Origin: Liolophura sinensis
Lineage: Eukaryota; Mollusca; Polyplacophora; Chitonida; Chitonidae
Direction of reading: 5' to 3'
NCBI RefSeq assembly: GCF_032854445.1
Contig: NC_088295.1
Span: 55,407,249-55,471,248, forward strand
Length of the DNA stretch: 64,000 nt
A program made the position numbers and the translations under genes. Below the pieces are notes generated by a model, which ran no database searches, was not told where the DNA came from, and saw nothing but the letters and a program-made list of their open reading frames with translations. Positions 37,101 through 49,447 of this stretch are shown here, piece after piece. Each line of letters starts with the position of its first letter. Position 1 is the first letter of the stretch.

Positions 37101-39717
37101 TGAATCGGAAGAAGAAGGTCCAAAATCTTCCTCTAACATTCAACAAACGCCAACAGGCCGCCCAGCTACTAAACGCCAGCATTCATCAAGCAGTTCTGAC
37201 TCTGACAGCTCAGACTCCAACACTGACAAGAAGGCATCTGCAAAGAAGCCACCTGCTAAAAAAAGTACTCCAGCACCTGTCACCAAACAACCCGCCAAGA
37301 AAGAGGACTCAAGCAGCTCAGATGACTCAGATTCTGAGTCGGAAGAAGATAAATCAAATGTGAAACTCAAGGCTAAAGTATTGTCAAAGAAACCTCAGAC
37401 TCCAGCAACCAAAACAAAAGGTAAACCGGCAGAATCCAGTTCAGAATCAGACTCTGATTCAGATGATGACGATGCAAAGAAGCCGAACATAAAAACTAAA
37501 GTAAATGAAGGCAAGTCAACAGCAGTCAAATCATCGGCAGAAAAGTCATCTAAAGCTGCACAGAAGGCAGCCAGCTCTAGTTCGTCTGAATCCAGCTCTG
37601 AGGAAGATGAGAAAGTTAAGAAACTTCAATCGCCTGCAAAGAAGACCCCTGCAACATCTGCAAAGAAGTCCCCTGCAACAGCTACAAAGAAGTCCCCTGC
37701 AACAGCTACAAAGAAGTCCCCAGCGGTGAAGACTCCAGCCAAGAAGGCTGAAAGCTCCAGCTCTTCAGATTCCAGCTCCGAGGAAGATGATAAAGTCAAA
37801 AAACCAGCTACTTCACAGCAGATTAAGCCAGCTGCAGAGACGCCCAATAAAAAGGCTGAAAGCTCCAGTTCTTCAGAATCTAGCTCAGAAGATGAAACTG
37901 TAAAAAAATCAGCAACCCCAGCTCAGAAGAAACTAACAACACCAACTGGAGCAAAAGTAGCATCAAAGGCATCAAATAAGAAAGCGGAAAGCTCTAGTTC
38001 CGATTCTAGCTCTGAAGATGAAAAAAATGCGAAGAAATCTGGATCCTCAGCTCAGAAGAAACCAGCAGCAGCATCTGTGTCCAAACCAGGAACAAAGGCT
38101 ACAGCAAAGAAAGCAGAAAGTTCTAGTTCTGAAGAATCCAGTTCTGAAGATGAAAAAGCCAAGAAACCAGCTACAACTCCTCAGAAGAAACTGACCACAA
38201 AGACTCCAGCAAAGAATGCTGAAGACTCCAGTTCCTCCGACTCTAGTTCAGATGATGATGATGATGCAGCAAAGAAGCCAGCAGTTGCTGTTCCAAAGAA
38301 AACAGCTACTCCAGCAAAACCACCAGCAAAGGGGCAAGCGAAAAAGGCTGAAAGTTCCAGTTCATCAGATTCCAGCTCAGAAGAAGATGAAAGTTCAAAG
38401 AAAACAAAAACTTCTGTTGTGCAGAAACCAGCAGTTAAGGTGGCAACAGCTAAAAAAGACAGCTCTAGTTCTTCAGATTCTAGCTCTGAAGATGAAGCTG
38501 AAACTAAAGCGAAGACAGTTGCTCAGAAGAAACCAGCAACTCCAGTGACAAAGCCAGTTGCAAATGCAACAGGAAAGAAAGCTGATAGCTCTAGTTCTTC
38601 AGATTCTAGCTCTGAAGATGAAGCTGAAACTAAAGCGAAGACAGTTGCTCAGAAGAAACCAGCAGCTCCAGTGACTAAACCAGTTGCAAATGCGACAGGA
38701 AAGAAAGCTGATAGTTCAAGTTCCTCAGATTCTAGCTCTGAAGATGAAGCTGAAAGTAAAGCAAAGGCAGTTGCTCAGAAAAAAACAGTAATTCCAGCAT
38801 CTAAACCAGTGACAAAAGCGACGGGAAAGAAGGCTGATAGCTCTAGTTCTTCAGATTCTAGCTCTGAAGAGGAGGAAACTGCAAAGAAACCACAAACCGC
38901 TGCTCAGAAGAAACAAGCCTCCCAGGGTAAACCAGCAGCTGGAACTCCCGCAAAGAAAGTAGAGAGTTCAAGCTCTTCAGATTCTAGTTCTAAAGAAGAA
39001 ACTGCCAAGAAAGTGGTAACACTTAATCAAAAGAAATCAGCGGCTCCTACACCGAAGAAAACACCGACAAATGTGACTTTAAAGAAAGATAAAACTTGTA
39101 CTTCTCCTGCTGCCAAGAAAACTGAAAGCTCTAGTTCTTCTGAATCTAGTTCTGAAGAAGAGGAAAGCTCCAAGAAACCAGCCACACCTGTCCAGAAAAA
39201 AATGGCTACTCCTAGCAAGACAAAATCTGGACAAGGCTCTGATACGTCAGACTCGGACTCGGACTCTGATTCTTCCAGTGACGAGAAGACCAAAGCAGTA
39301 AGTCCAAAGAAGGGTGTTAAAGCTCAAACCCATGTGTCAAATAAAAACCCCAGTGCTGGCAAAACAACTCCAAACTCCAGTAAGATAAATTCAAAAGACA
39401 GTTCTAGTTCGGATTCAGATTCCAGTTCTGACGAGCCGTCTAAAGGTAGCAAGAAAAAGGTGGCCAATGGAACTCCAAAGACCACGCCAAAGTCAGCATT
39501 GTCTGCTAAGAGTGGTAGTAAAGACTCAGGCTCTTCTGATTCTGACTCTATCGCAGACGATGTGATAAAGACTGCTTTAGTGAATGGCACTGTGGGTGCA
39601 TTGACGTCTACACCGTTAACGGGACCCAGTGGTAAATGTGATAGTGACTCTGGGTTACCAACGTCTTCTGAGGAAGAGAAAAACGGAAAGTCAAAGAAAA
39701 AGCTGAATCAGTCAAAG
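37101..39717 (+). CDS. NOLC1: NOLC1 exon 4, acidic-serine/basic-lysine repeat domain
   Basis: One 2617-bp exon carries the central repeat domain, 872 full codons after the split first codon. About 18-20 acidic clusters of the type ESSSSSDSSSEDE, the known casein kinase 2 targets of Nopp140, alternate with Lys/Ala/Pro/Thr-rich basic linkers (KKPATPAQKK, TPAKKA). This alternating pattern defines the family and binds snoRNPs; vertebrates have about ten clusters. Three 126-bp units starting at 38581, 38707 and 38833 are nearly identical (linker QKKPA-PVTKPVANATGKK), showing recent tandem growth. Acceptor ttccag, donor AAG|gtaagc, phase 0. Frames open on the other strand opposite this exon are by-products of the repeat. 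Confidence 0.96.
38455..38960 (+). repeat. Coding tandem repeat, 126-bp unit
   Basis: Successive units begin GCTGAT at 38581, 38707 and 38833, exactly 126 bp (42 codons) apart. The preceding partial unit starts at about 38458. Nucleotide identity between neighbours is high, so the length preserves the frame. Confidence 0.9.
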
Positions 39718-40049
39718 GTAAGCTTGCTGAGTAGGCCATATAAAAGAACATGTAACATTGATAGTAATCTAGTGTTGATCAGTTGCTAGCATGTGATGAG
39801 AACTGATGGCGTTATGAGTGTATTCCTCTCAAGGGATGGTTGAGAGGAAGGGACAGGGATGATGTCAGAAGTGGTGAAGGTACGGGGAGTGATTATCACA
39901 AAATTAATTTCGGTTTCACAAAGCATATCATTAAAATTCATAAACTTAACCGCACATAAGAAATGTTGAATAATATTCAGTTCTAGAAGTTCTGTATGAA
40001 CTGTGCTGAACAAGTGGGCTCCTACCAGTATGTGGAGGCGAAAACTAAT

Positions 40050-40200
40050 CCACACATTCTCAGGCAACAAGTCATAGTCCATCTGCTGTAGACTTGTGTT
40101 CAATATTGTGGTATAGAAATTATCCTCCTGGTTCTATCTTGTGTGAAGGCTCTTGTCTTCATGTGCAGAACTTGTTGGATACATTTGTGGTTACTGTTTG
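40050..40200. repeat. Dispersed repeat family X, copy 1
   Basis: Shares tctcaggcaacaagtc, agtccatctgctgtagac and ttgtgttcaatattgtggta with three other places in NOLC1 introns, then tgtgcagaacttgttggata with copy 2. Confidence 0.8.
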
Positions 40201-41295
40201 AGTGAGTGAAAGAAAAGTGTGTTATCAGAAGGTGCAAGAAGGAAGTGAGAAGGTGTGAGTGTTTGTGTCTGGTGATTAGACTTGTTAAGTTTCAGTTTCG
40301 GTACTGTTTTTCACAGGAAAAAGGGTTGAGTACTTGAAAAAAAAAAGTGTTCTGTTGTACAGTGTACTTGGAAAGTCGGAGCATAAGTCCATTATCTAGA
40401 AGTATGCAACTTCCCTATAGCCAGTCTCTACGTATCAGTACAGCCATGTATTTGGTTTTCTCTCTATTGCGCAGCAAACAAGTGAGAAATGGCGGGTGCA
40501 AGGTGGCTAAAAATGTTTCATTTGCTGTTGTGTTGAAATAGAAATAGAAAAAATTATGACAATGGAGAGTTTTGTAAAAGGACAGCAATGTTATTGATAA
40601 TAGCTGTCTTCAGACTTTTATAGAATGCTCACAGCAAAAATAAATGAGTACCAGATCACTCCAGGGAAGTGAAATCTGATTCGTCCTCATTACAAAGCCA
40701 GTTAAGAGTTTTTTGTGAAGTTCGATGAATTTATTATTAAAAACAAACTTAGTGTTGGCATCAATGGTATTGTTGCAAAGCCATTTTGTGGTTCTAAGAG
40801 TGCAGTTTTACACGTTTTTCTTTACGTGAAATAATGTATATAGTATGTCTTATTGGGTTGCAGGGAGTGTAGAGCCAGGGGTAAAACACCAACCTTTTGT
40901 TAGTGACATTCCCACATTTGACATGTCTGTACAGACATGTACACAACAAGGGTGAATCATATGTGGTCAACAGGGCATGTTAGACTGCAGAAATGGCGGC
41001 ACTAGCATCACCAACTGCTGATTGTGATGTTATTTGTAGTTTGTTGGGTGCAAGGTCAGAAGTACACGTATATGTTGAGAAGTGTACATTTTTGTATATT
41101 AACTTGTAAGCTGGTCATGTAAGCTTTTTATTTAGCGAATACTCGTATCCGTTCCGACAACTCAGGGTTTCAGGGAAAAAAAAAACCCACTTATGTGTTT
41201 ATGTTGGGCATCTAGGAGACCAAAGTGTAAAGAACACCGATCAATCAATGTACAAAGTGACAATTATTGTCATGAATGAGGGAAAATCTGCACGA

Positions 41296-41372
41296 GTTTT
41301 ATTTATTTCATTGGTATTTAATGCCATACTCTGAAAGAATATCACACTTATACATGTACCACGGTGGCCAGG
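41296..41372 (-). mobile_element. SINE tail fragment
   Basis: Plus-strand tttatttatttcattggtatttaatgccatactctgaaagaatatcacacttata and cacggtggccagga match the 3' part of the local SINE in minus orientation. Confidence 0.7.
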
Positions 41373-41436
41373 AACCTAGTTGAAGAAGCATGTGGGTATA
41401 CTGCCAGACTCTTGGGAAATCTAGAAAATGGCACAC

Positions 41437-41580
41437 TCCACATGTTCTCAGGCAACAAATTCAGTCCATCTACTGGAGTCTTGTGTTCAGTGTTGTGGTA
41501 CAGAAACATCCTTCTGGTTCCATTCTGTGTGGAGGCACTTTTCTTCCTGTGCAGAACTTGTTGGATACATTTGTGTTCAC
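41437..41580. repeat. Dispersed repeat family X, copy 2
   Basis: Starts tccacatgttctcaggcaaca and runs through tgtgttcagtgttgtggtac and tgtgcagaacttgttggata to catttgtg. Diverged from the other copies. Confidence 0.8.
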
Positions 41581-42530
41581 GTTTCCGTCCTAAAAGTGGA
41601 ATTTCAGGGAAGGAAATTTTGAGGTGCATATTTTTTAATCTCATTCAGTCTTAAATTTTAACTTGAATAGACTGCATCTAAAATGAGGTAGCATTCTTTT
41701 GAGTACACTTCTTCGTTCGTTATATCACCAAGTCAAAGGTTTCAGTCATATGAGACATTTGCGTAAATATAGAGATCTGGATCCCTAACCTCCTCCGTTA
41801 CCTAAATTTTAACTCATTTTCCTGGAAATTATTTAGTAATTTAGATATTATGATGAGGAAAAGATAAAACTTTTGAACGTCGTCTTCTCAGGAATGATCT
41901 ATTGCTCATTTGTTTTTTGTGGTGACCATTCTTTAAAAGCCTGTAGGCAAATTGACCATTGTCTTAGAGATGTAAGGTGTCAGAATCAGTATTTTATCTT
42001 CCGTTTTTCAGGATAGACACATTAGAGATACCCATGAATATGATTTCATAAATGTGAAAATGAAAGTATTTTTGCTCGCATGTTTTCGGTGTTGTATGTT
42101 TCCTCACAATCTCTCAGTAATTAAATACACTGATTAATGAAATACGCTATGGAGGTTCTCGTTTTCATGTGCGGAACGTGATGGATACATTTGTGTATCA
42201 GTATGTCTGTTTTGTGTAGCTTGATATTGTTTAAGCTTTTGTATCAACTGGTTGAATAACTATTTGCTAGTTGACCATTTGCCAGTTGTTCCACTGTCCT
42301 TGGTTCTCTGGATTTAAACTTCATGCTATAGTCCTTTATTTTTGTTTTATGTATGTTTACCCAATATCCTTGTCAGTGTTTACTTTCCCTTCAAAGTTGG
42401 TAAAGACTAAAGGTATGTCTTAAGTATAAAAAAAAAGTGACGTAATATTCCCAGTATTTTGGCTGTATGGTTCACTTTGTAGCTTTTGTGTGATAGATGA
42501 TGAAATGCTCTGCCTTTCTTTACCTTCCAG

Positions 42531-42611
42531 AATAGTACTCCATTCCGGAGAGTGAAAACTGAGGACATACCGGTTGACCCAAGGCTGAAGGACAACTCAT
42601 TTGAAGCTAAG
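42531..42611 (+). CDS. NOLC1: NOLC1 exon 5, start of the conserved C-terminal domain
   Basis: 81 bp, 27 codons, phase 0 on both sides (ttccag / AAG|gtaagt). The PFRRVKTEDI...VDPRLKDNSFEAK peptide is the highly conserved SRP40/Nopp140 C-terminal domain; the vertebrate version reads PFRRVREEEI...VADNSFDAK. Confidence 0.97.
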
Positions 42612-42895
42612 GTAAGTTAGTACATGTACTGTACAGTTGAGCAGAATCCAGTGAAATGCTATTATAAAATGCTAGGGTCATATACCGGCCTTTCTGGAGA
42701 CCAGTAACAGGCCCTGAAATCAGAAGCTGAAAAAAATGAGAAATTAGAGAAAGATATACATGTATATGCAAAGAACAGGCAAAAATTGGATCGCAATATT
42801 TCCAATAGCATTTTGACATTTTGGCCCAGGTTATGAACCCAGATTGGCCTCAGAATGCAGAAGTTGTATATGGCCCTATAAACTATGTTTGTCGT

Positions 42896-43255
42896 CATCA
42901 AATTGCTGGTTACATGTACCTTGTATCAACAAATTTTGGTTACATGCACCGTGTGTCATCAAATTTTTGGTTACATGTACCTTGTGTCATCAAATTTTTG
43001 GTTACATGTGCCTTGTATTAACAAATTTTGGTCACATGTACCGTGTGTCATCAAATTTTTGGTTATATGTACCTTGTCATCAAATTTTTGTTTACACGTA
43101 CCTTGTGTCAACAAATTTTTGGTTATATGTACCTTGTCATCAAATTTTTGTTTACACGTACCTTGTGTCAACAAATTTTTGGTTACATGTACCTTGTCAT
43201 CAAATCTTTGGTTACATGTACCTTGTGTCAAGAAATCTCTGGTTACTTTTTCCTG
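42896..43255. repeat. Minisatellite, 30-31-bp unit, about 12 copies
   Basis: Unit ggttacatgtaccttgtg followed by tcatcaaattttt, with variants tcaacaaatttttggt and tttacacgtacc. Confidence 0.93.
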
Positions 43256-43400
43256 AGTAATGTCGCCATAAAATAGATGACTTAGGCCACTTATAAAAAG
43301 TTATAGAAATTTGTTTGCAAGTTTTTTTTGAAAGGTGATCAGTGTATGTTGAATTACTATTAGCATATATTTAATTTTTTTTTTTGTATGAATGCATTTA

Positions 43401-43720
43401 TGAAATGATAGAAATCTGGTTGTTATTATCCACATGTTCTCAGGCAACAAGTCACAGTCCATCTGCTGTAGACTTGTGTTCAATATTGTGGTACAGGAAC
43501 GCTCTGGGAGTTCTGTGCAATCAAGTGGCATTGTCCCTTGTGTAAGGAGCTCCTTGTGCAACATGACACCTGAAAATAGCTTTTTCAGACATCTTGAAAA
43601 CACCTGTGGAGAAAGTGGTAATACCCATATTGGCCTTGTTATATAATATTGGACAAGCAACATTGGTCCACTGTTATATACTGTGGAGACATGGATCATC
43701 CCACTTTCTGCAAAGGGGTG
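43401..43720. repeat. Dispersed repeat family X, copy 3 (long)
   Basis: Shares with 44388-44735 both ends: atgatagaaatctggttg at the left and cactttctgcaaaggggtgt at the right. Internal blocks include aagtggtaatacccatattg and ggtccactgttatata. Confidence 0.88.
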
Positions 43721-43794
43721 TTGAATTGACATATTTACATGTAGCTCCAAATCCTTAAAAAACAAATTGGTTTTCCTGACCCTCTCTTGTAGGA

Positions 43795-44390
43795 ACTTTT
43801 TTATCATGAAGTTGATGGTCCTGGCTGGAAACTTAGTACAGTGAAGTTGATTGTCTTGACTGCAAATTATGTACAGTGAAGTTTGGGGGTTTTATGGCTG
43901 GAAAAAATGTATAGTCATGTAGTTGTCTTGTCTGGAAACTTAATACAATGAAGTTTTTTGTTTTGGCTGCAAACTTCTAACAATGAAGATGATTGTCTTG
44001 ATTGGGAAACTTCAAACAGTGAAGATGAGTGTCTCGGCTGGGCAATTTCTAATAATGAAGATGATTGTCTTGATTGGGAAACTTCGAACAATGAAGATGA
44101 TTGTTGTGGCTTAAAAATTTGTACAGTGAAGTTGATTGTGGTGGCTTGAAACATAAAAGAAAGTTGACTGTCTTCACTGGAATCCTTATGCATTGAAGTT
44201 GATTGTCTGGCTGGAAACTTTGTACAATGAAGTTGATTGATTTGGCTGGTATGGGATAAGAAAATTGTCTTGGCTGGAAATTGTTATGCATTGAAGTTGA
44301 TTTTTCTTGGCTGGAAACCTTGTACAGTGAAGATGATTGTCTTGGCTGGAAACATAAAAAGTTGATTGTCTTGGCTGGAAACCTTATGAA
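43795..44390. repeat. Degenerate tandem repeat, roughly 40-50-bp unit
   Basis: Repeated motif (a)gtgaagttgattgtcttg, then gctggaaac, with strong length and sequence variation and a local 30-33-bp sub-array near 43980-44110. Confidence 0.82.
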
Positions 44391-44735
44391 ATGATAGAAA
44401 TCTGGTTGTTATTATCCACATGTTCTCAGGCAACAAGTCACAGTCCATCTGCTGTAGACTTGTGTTCAATATTGTGGTACAGGAACACTCTGGGAGTTCT
44501 GTGCAATCAAGTGGCATTGTGTAAGGTACTCCCAGTGGACACGGAAATACAGGTGTAGATGATCAACATCACACCTGAGAATAGTTGTTTCTGACAGTTT
44601 GAAAACACCTCTGTGGAGAAAGTGGTAATACCCATATTGGCCCATGTTATATAATATTGAACAAGCAACCTTGGTCCACTGTTATATAGCGTGGAGACAA
44701 CATGGGTCATGTCACTTTCTGCAAAGGGGTGTTTT
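44388..44735. repeat. Dispersed repeat family X, copy 4 (long)
   Basis: Near-identical to copy 3 over the first 100 bp and clearly homologous to its end, with a short insertion around 44525-44570. Confidence 0.88.
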
Positions 44736-44827
44736 AGAAAATGTACATCAGCGGTTAAGAAACTAAAGTGTCAGCACTCGACAGTCCGAGATTTAAGAAA
44801 CCATTTGCTACAAGTAGAACAGTACTG

Positions 44828-45740
44828 TGGCCTCCTGAGCGAAAACCTCTTGCATGAACTGGTCTCCTCCCGAGTGAGAACTTCTTACATGCTGTTGTCT
44901 CCTCCTGAGTGAGAACTTCTTACATGCTGTGGCCTCATTCTGAGTGAGAACTTCTTACGTGCAATGGTATCTTGAGTGAGGACTTCTTACATGTGTTCTC
45001 GTTCTGAGTGAGAACTTCTTACATACTGTGGTCTCATTCTGAGTGAGAACTTCTTACGTGCAGTGGTATCCTAAGTGAGAACTTCTTACATGCTGTGGTC
45101 TCCTCCTGAGTGAGAACTTTACATGCTGTGGTCTCCTCCCGAGTGAGAACTTTACATGCTGTGGTCTCCTCCCGAGTGAGAACTTTACATGCTGTGGTCT
45201 CCTCCTGAGTGAGAATTTTACATGCTGTGGTCTCCTCCCGAGTGAGAACTTTTTACATGCTGTGGTCTCCTCCCGAGTGAGAACTTTACATGCTGTGGTC
45301 TCCTCCCGAGTGAGAACTTTACATGCTGTGGTCTCCTCCTGAGTGAGAATTTTACATGCTGTGGTCTCCTCCCGAGTGAGAGCTTTACATGCTGTGGTCT
45401 CCTCCCGAGTGAGAACTTTTTACATGCTGTGGCCTCCTCCCAAGTGAGAACTTTACATGCTGTGGTCTCCTCCTGAGTGAGAACTTTACATGCTGTGGTC
45501 TCCTCCCGGGTGAGAACTTTACATGCTGTGGTCTCCTCCCGAGTGAGAACTTTACATGCTGTGGTCTCCTCCCGAGTGAGAATTTTACATGCTGTGGTCT
45601 CCTCCCGAGTGAGAGCTTTACATGCTGTGGTCTCCTCCCGAGTGAGAACTTTTTACATGCTGTGGTCTCCTGAGTGAGAACTTCTTAAATGCTGTGGTCT
45701 CCTCCCGAGTGAGAACATTTTACATGCTGTGGTCTCCTTC
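44828..45740. repeat. Minisatellite, 33-36-bp unit, about 26 copies
   Basis: Consensus unit gagtgagaactttacatgct plus gtggtctcctccc. Left-hand units are more diverged (longer acttcttacatg, ctcattctgag). The 33-bp units stay open in a frame of 11 codons, but this is a repeat and not a gene. Confidence 0.95.
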
Positions 45741-46187
45741 TGCCAGTTGGACTCACTGCTTGGTTATTGGAAATAAGGAACTTATTCTCTGAATTGTCAG
45801 TACAGGGTTTTCCAGTGGCTTCAGCAGAGTGGCGATCCTTTGAAGCATGATGTTGTAGCATTACGGTAGGGTTGTGTGTTAAACTGCCAAAATACCCAAA
45901 CTTTTACTGCAGTTTCACTGAGATGCACCGATCATCATATTTTATGTAAACTTGATAGGTTCATGTAGCTCTATCTTTCCATATATACAGTGAGGTCACA
46001 GCACAAAGGGATTTCACAGTGTTGTTGTAACTTCACTACCCCGAAACCACTTCAGATTTCTCATTTTTCCAAACTAACGGTAAGTGATGCCACAGTGTGG
46101 CTGTTACAGTCTCAGTGTGACGTTAAAGCTGAATTATTTGTTAAAAATTAACCCAGTTGTTTGTTTCGTTCTGCCTGCTCTTTGCAG

Positions 46188-46349
46188 AAGGGTGCTAAAG
46201 GATCCTGGGGAGAGAAGGCCAACAAAGATCTGAAATTCACAAAAGGGAAGTCATTCCGACACGAAAAAACGAAGAAAAAGCGAGGGAGTTACAAGGGTGG
46301 CCCGATTGACTCAAACAGTGTACACTCGATCAGATTTGACAGTGACTAA
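46188..46349 (+). CDS. NOLC1: NOLC1 exon 6, conserved C-terminus and stop
   Basis: 53 codons plus TAA, acceptor ctttgcag. The segments GSWGEKAN, LKFTKGKSFRHEKTKKKRGSY and HSIRFDSD match the end of Nopp140 proteins nearly residue for residue; this is the strongest identification in the window. The gene ends here and the 3' UTR follows. Confidence 0.98.
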   Translation, partial: KGAKGSWGEKANKDLKFTKGKSFRHEKTKKKRGSYKGGPIDSNSVHSIRFDSD

Positions 46350-47259
46350 CGACTCAAGTGGGAATGGCACTCGAAGACTGAACAGTTCTGTGTCCAAGAG
46401 GTTCCCATGGTGAAGGAGAACAGTATTATGGATATATGTCGACAAAGTTGAATGTAATGGGTGTTGAGCATAAGGGGCATGATTATTCAACATTTCCCGC
46501 CTACACGAGTTGGTTTATAGCTGTGTAAAAACGCATCGTTCTCTGCTGCAAGACTGGTGAACTAATGCTTTGTTTATGTCACCACAATATGGCTGAAATA
46601 CTGCCAATGTGGGGGCTCTAAGACTTCATTCGTTCTTTGCTTTACAAGAACAGTTATTCAGAAATGATGACTTAGAACCAAACAGAAAAGAACAAGAGCA
46701 CATGGTTTGGAGCAACTTGCGTTCGGTGGACAACAATCCCCATTGATCTGCTCTAATTATGATATAATGAAAGTTGCACATGGTGTGATGCTCTGTTACA
46801 CTACTGTAATTACCACCAGACTTAATTCTCAAAGTCTTACATCACCTGTCGTGATAAATTGTTGAAGTTAATAATCTGCTTTGCCTGATTTATTTAGGAA
46901 AATGTAAGAAAACCTAGTTTCATAGTAGAAGTATACAATGGCATTGAAGCATCATTGACTATAAAGCATCAATGACTATAAAACATCTTTGCAATATTTT
47001 GCTTTTATTCTCGGATGTTGGGAAGATAATTGCTGCTGGTGAAATGAGTGGGTTTCCCCCCTGACCTATATGGTTTCCCACTGACCTATATGGTTTCCTC
47101 CACCCATAAACCTGACCCATGTTTATACAAATGGAAAAGTACAGCCTATACACCAATCAAGTCAATTTTTGCTGTATGCTGGTTTGGCCATGATTGCATC
47201 TGGATAAGACATAATAGCAGAGGAGTCAGAGATGAGTATAAGCTTAGAAAACATGTAAT

Positions 47260-47265
47260 AATAAA
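47260..47265 (+). promoter_or_regulatory. Candidate NOLC1 polyadenylation signal
   Basis: First AATAAA noticed after the stop codon, about 910 nt downstream. Others lie at 47714-47719 and 48027-48032, so the true end is uncertain. Confidence 0.35.
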
Positions 47266-49447
47266 TTTCAGAGATTGATTGATTTGTACATGGTTCATGA
47301 CCTAACTTATTGTTTTGTATCATGTCAGAATTTTTGCATACATGCCAGTTTTTTTTTTTTTTTAATATGTTCAATACATTGACAAGACTTTTGTTTTGTT
47401 TTTTTTTTTCCACGTACTGATTTGTGAACAGGTTGAACTGGAAAATCCAGAATATTTAAGATTTTGATACACGAGTTTTCAATGTATCATTCAATAATGT
47501 TACGGTACCTGACCATTTAGTTCAGGACATTGTTTCTGGTAGAATTCACGGGTAAGTTAGATATTTTGTGCATCAATGATTCAATGTATTGTAAAGTAAT
47601 CATGAAATGTTCACACTGATACTAGGCTTGATCCATGGATGGAAAGAAATTTTCCGAGTGTCCAAGAAATATGTATTTTTGGGCGAGTCGGGTATGGAAT
47701 TGAAAAGGAATGAAATAAATATTTACAGGAACATGGTCAGGTGATTCTGAATTATTTGTCACGCTGTTTTTTTTTTTTGTTTCCCGTTTTGTCTTGTTTT
47801 TTACACATTATCATTAAGTCTCTCCTAATTTAAAACATTTGTGTTCAGTTTGGTATTTTTTGTCTTTTTAGTAGACATAATGTGTATGTATGGAGTAATT
47901 ATTTTGTGCATTCATCTCCAAGTTTATACATTTCATTTTTCTGCCATTATGGTAGATGTACACAATATCGCGAGTTGTCCTAGACATTCCTGGGAAAAGA
48001 AATAATTCTTTTGTGAAAAATAATGAAATAAAATATATATCTATACAGTAAATCTAAGCTGATTTGTTGTTGGTTCAATTCTCAGTACTTTAAATGTAAT
48101 GGCCACTGAATGTTAATCGTTGTTGAAGAGTTTTCTCAGTTGATGCATGTAGAAAGAGTAAAATAACTTGGATATGCCACAACCCCAAGCAAACTAGAAA
48201 GCATAAGAGCCTAAATTTCCACCACAGCACATGTGTTGCTCTCTACCTTTCGCTTAACATCACTGCCACCACTAGACAAACTTGACCTTTGAAGCCTGTG
48301 AGACGCACATAGGCTTTTTAGGCTTGGTCTCATCATGTGTGTCCTGCCATGGAACTATTTAATCTGCATTGATGACTGAAATTCTGCATTGATGACTGAG
48401 ATTGTTTTAGGTTTTGGTTAGAATCACAGTGTACATACTCAAGATTAAGAGAATGCGCATGCATAATACATCGTTAAGTGACGGGGGTCTAAAGGGATTA
48501 TTTGGACTTTCTGACATCACTTCCTGCCTCGTCACTGTGACCTCGGTGTTCAAGATTTCTGTACAAATTTACCAGTGGTGGCAGGGATGTGAAGCAAAAG
48601 ATAGTGATACATGCGCTGTGAGGAGTATGGCACAATACCGCGCTACAGACCAAGGGACAGTACTCTGCATTTGTGCTTAGCTGGCTGTGGTGGAGAATCA
48701 AATCCTGAATCAACACCAAAATGTGATGTATTGCCACTTGTGCCAAGGCCAATCTGTGCACAAAATCTCGGCATAGCTGATATTTGATAACGAATCGTTA
48801 AAAAAATAACTACCTTTGCTGCAGAAAATAAGAAATATTTTGATGTTGCCGCTCTCATTATCAGACACGTTTCTTGATTTTAATGTTGTATGATTATCAT
48901 GATTGCGATTGGCATGATGGTATCTCCAGGTTTGGTTGACTTGTCATGAAAGGAGTACAATTCACACTGGTATTGCGATATAATCGTCCACAACTACGAT
49001 TCCACATTGCCTTCTGACTTAGGGGAAAAATTTTGACTTAGATGCTTTTTGTGGATTTAAGGAGTCAAAAATAGGAACATGAAGACTAATAGTGGCATGT
49101 TACAGCAAATCTTCCAGCATCAGGTTCTGAGCACTGTAATAAAGTTTTAAAGAACACAAGGAAATGACCTTGAGGAATTGCACTAAGGACAAGAACTAGA
49201 ACGAAGGTATTTAACTAAATTAGTCGGACATTGTTTTGCATGCATGCGAGCATTTGAATGTAATACATTGTACATATTTCAAATGCAAGAAATCCAGTAT
49301 GTAATAATTCCAGTTTGCTTGTTGGCACCACAGGATTAAAATGTAATAAATGCAGCTTGTAGAGCCATAGTAATGAAATCTGACAGGCCATTGTGTTGTT
49401 GTGTGAATTCTCATGGAAATATAAATTATTATTTTATTGATCATATT

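Larger units (their letters stand above)
39718..42530 (+). other. NOLC1 intron 4
   Basis: 2.8-kb phase-0 intron. It contains two copies of the ATTCTCAGGCAACAA dispersed repeat (about 40050-40200 and 41437-41580), a related fragment near 42150-42200 and a SINE tail (41296-41372). Confidence 0.85.
42612..46187 (+). other. NOLC1 intron 5
   Basis: 3.6-kb phase-0 intron, mostly made of three unrelated tandem arrays (42896-43255, 43795-44390, 44828-45740) and two copies of family X, each listed separately. Confidence 0.88.

Noticed and set aside
37140-39590. Open frames on the minus strand and in other plus frames opposite NOLC1 exon 4
   Set aside because: By-products of the Ser/Glu/Lys repeat composition. 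The frame with the NOLC1 pattern is continuous and joins correctly to exons 3 and 5.
44828-45740. CRISPR-like regularly spaced repeats
   Set aside because: The repeats are contiguous with no unique spacers and lie in an animal intron. The same holds for the arrays at 42896 and 52850.
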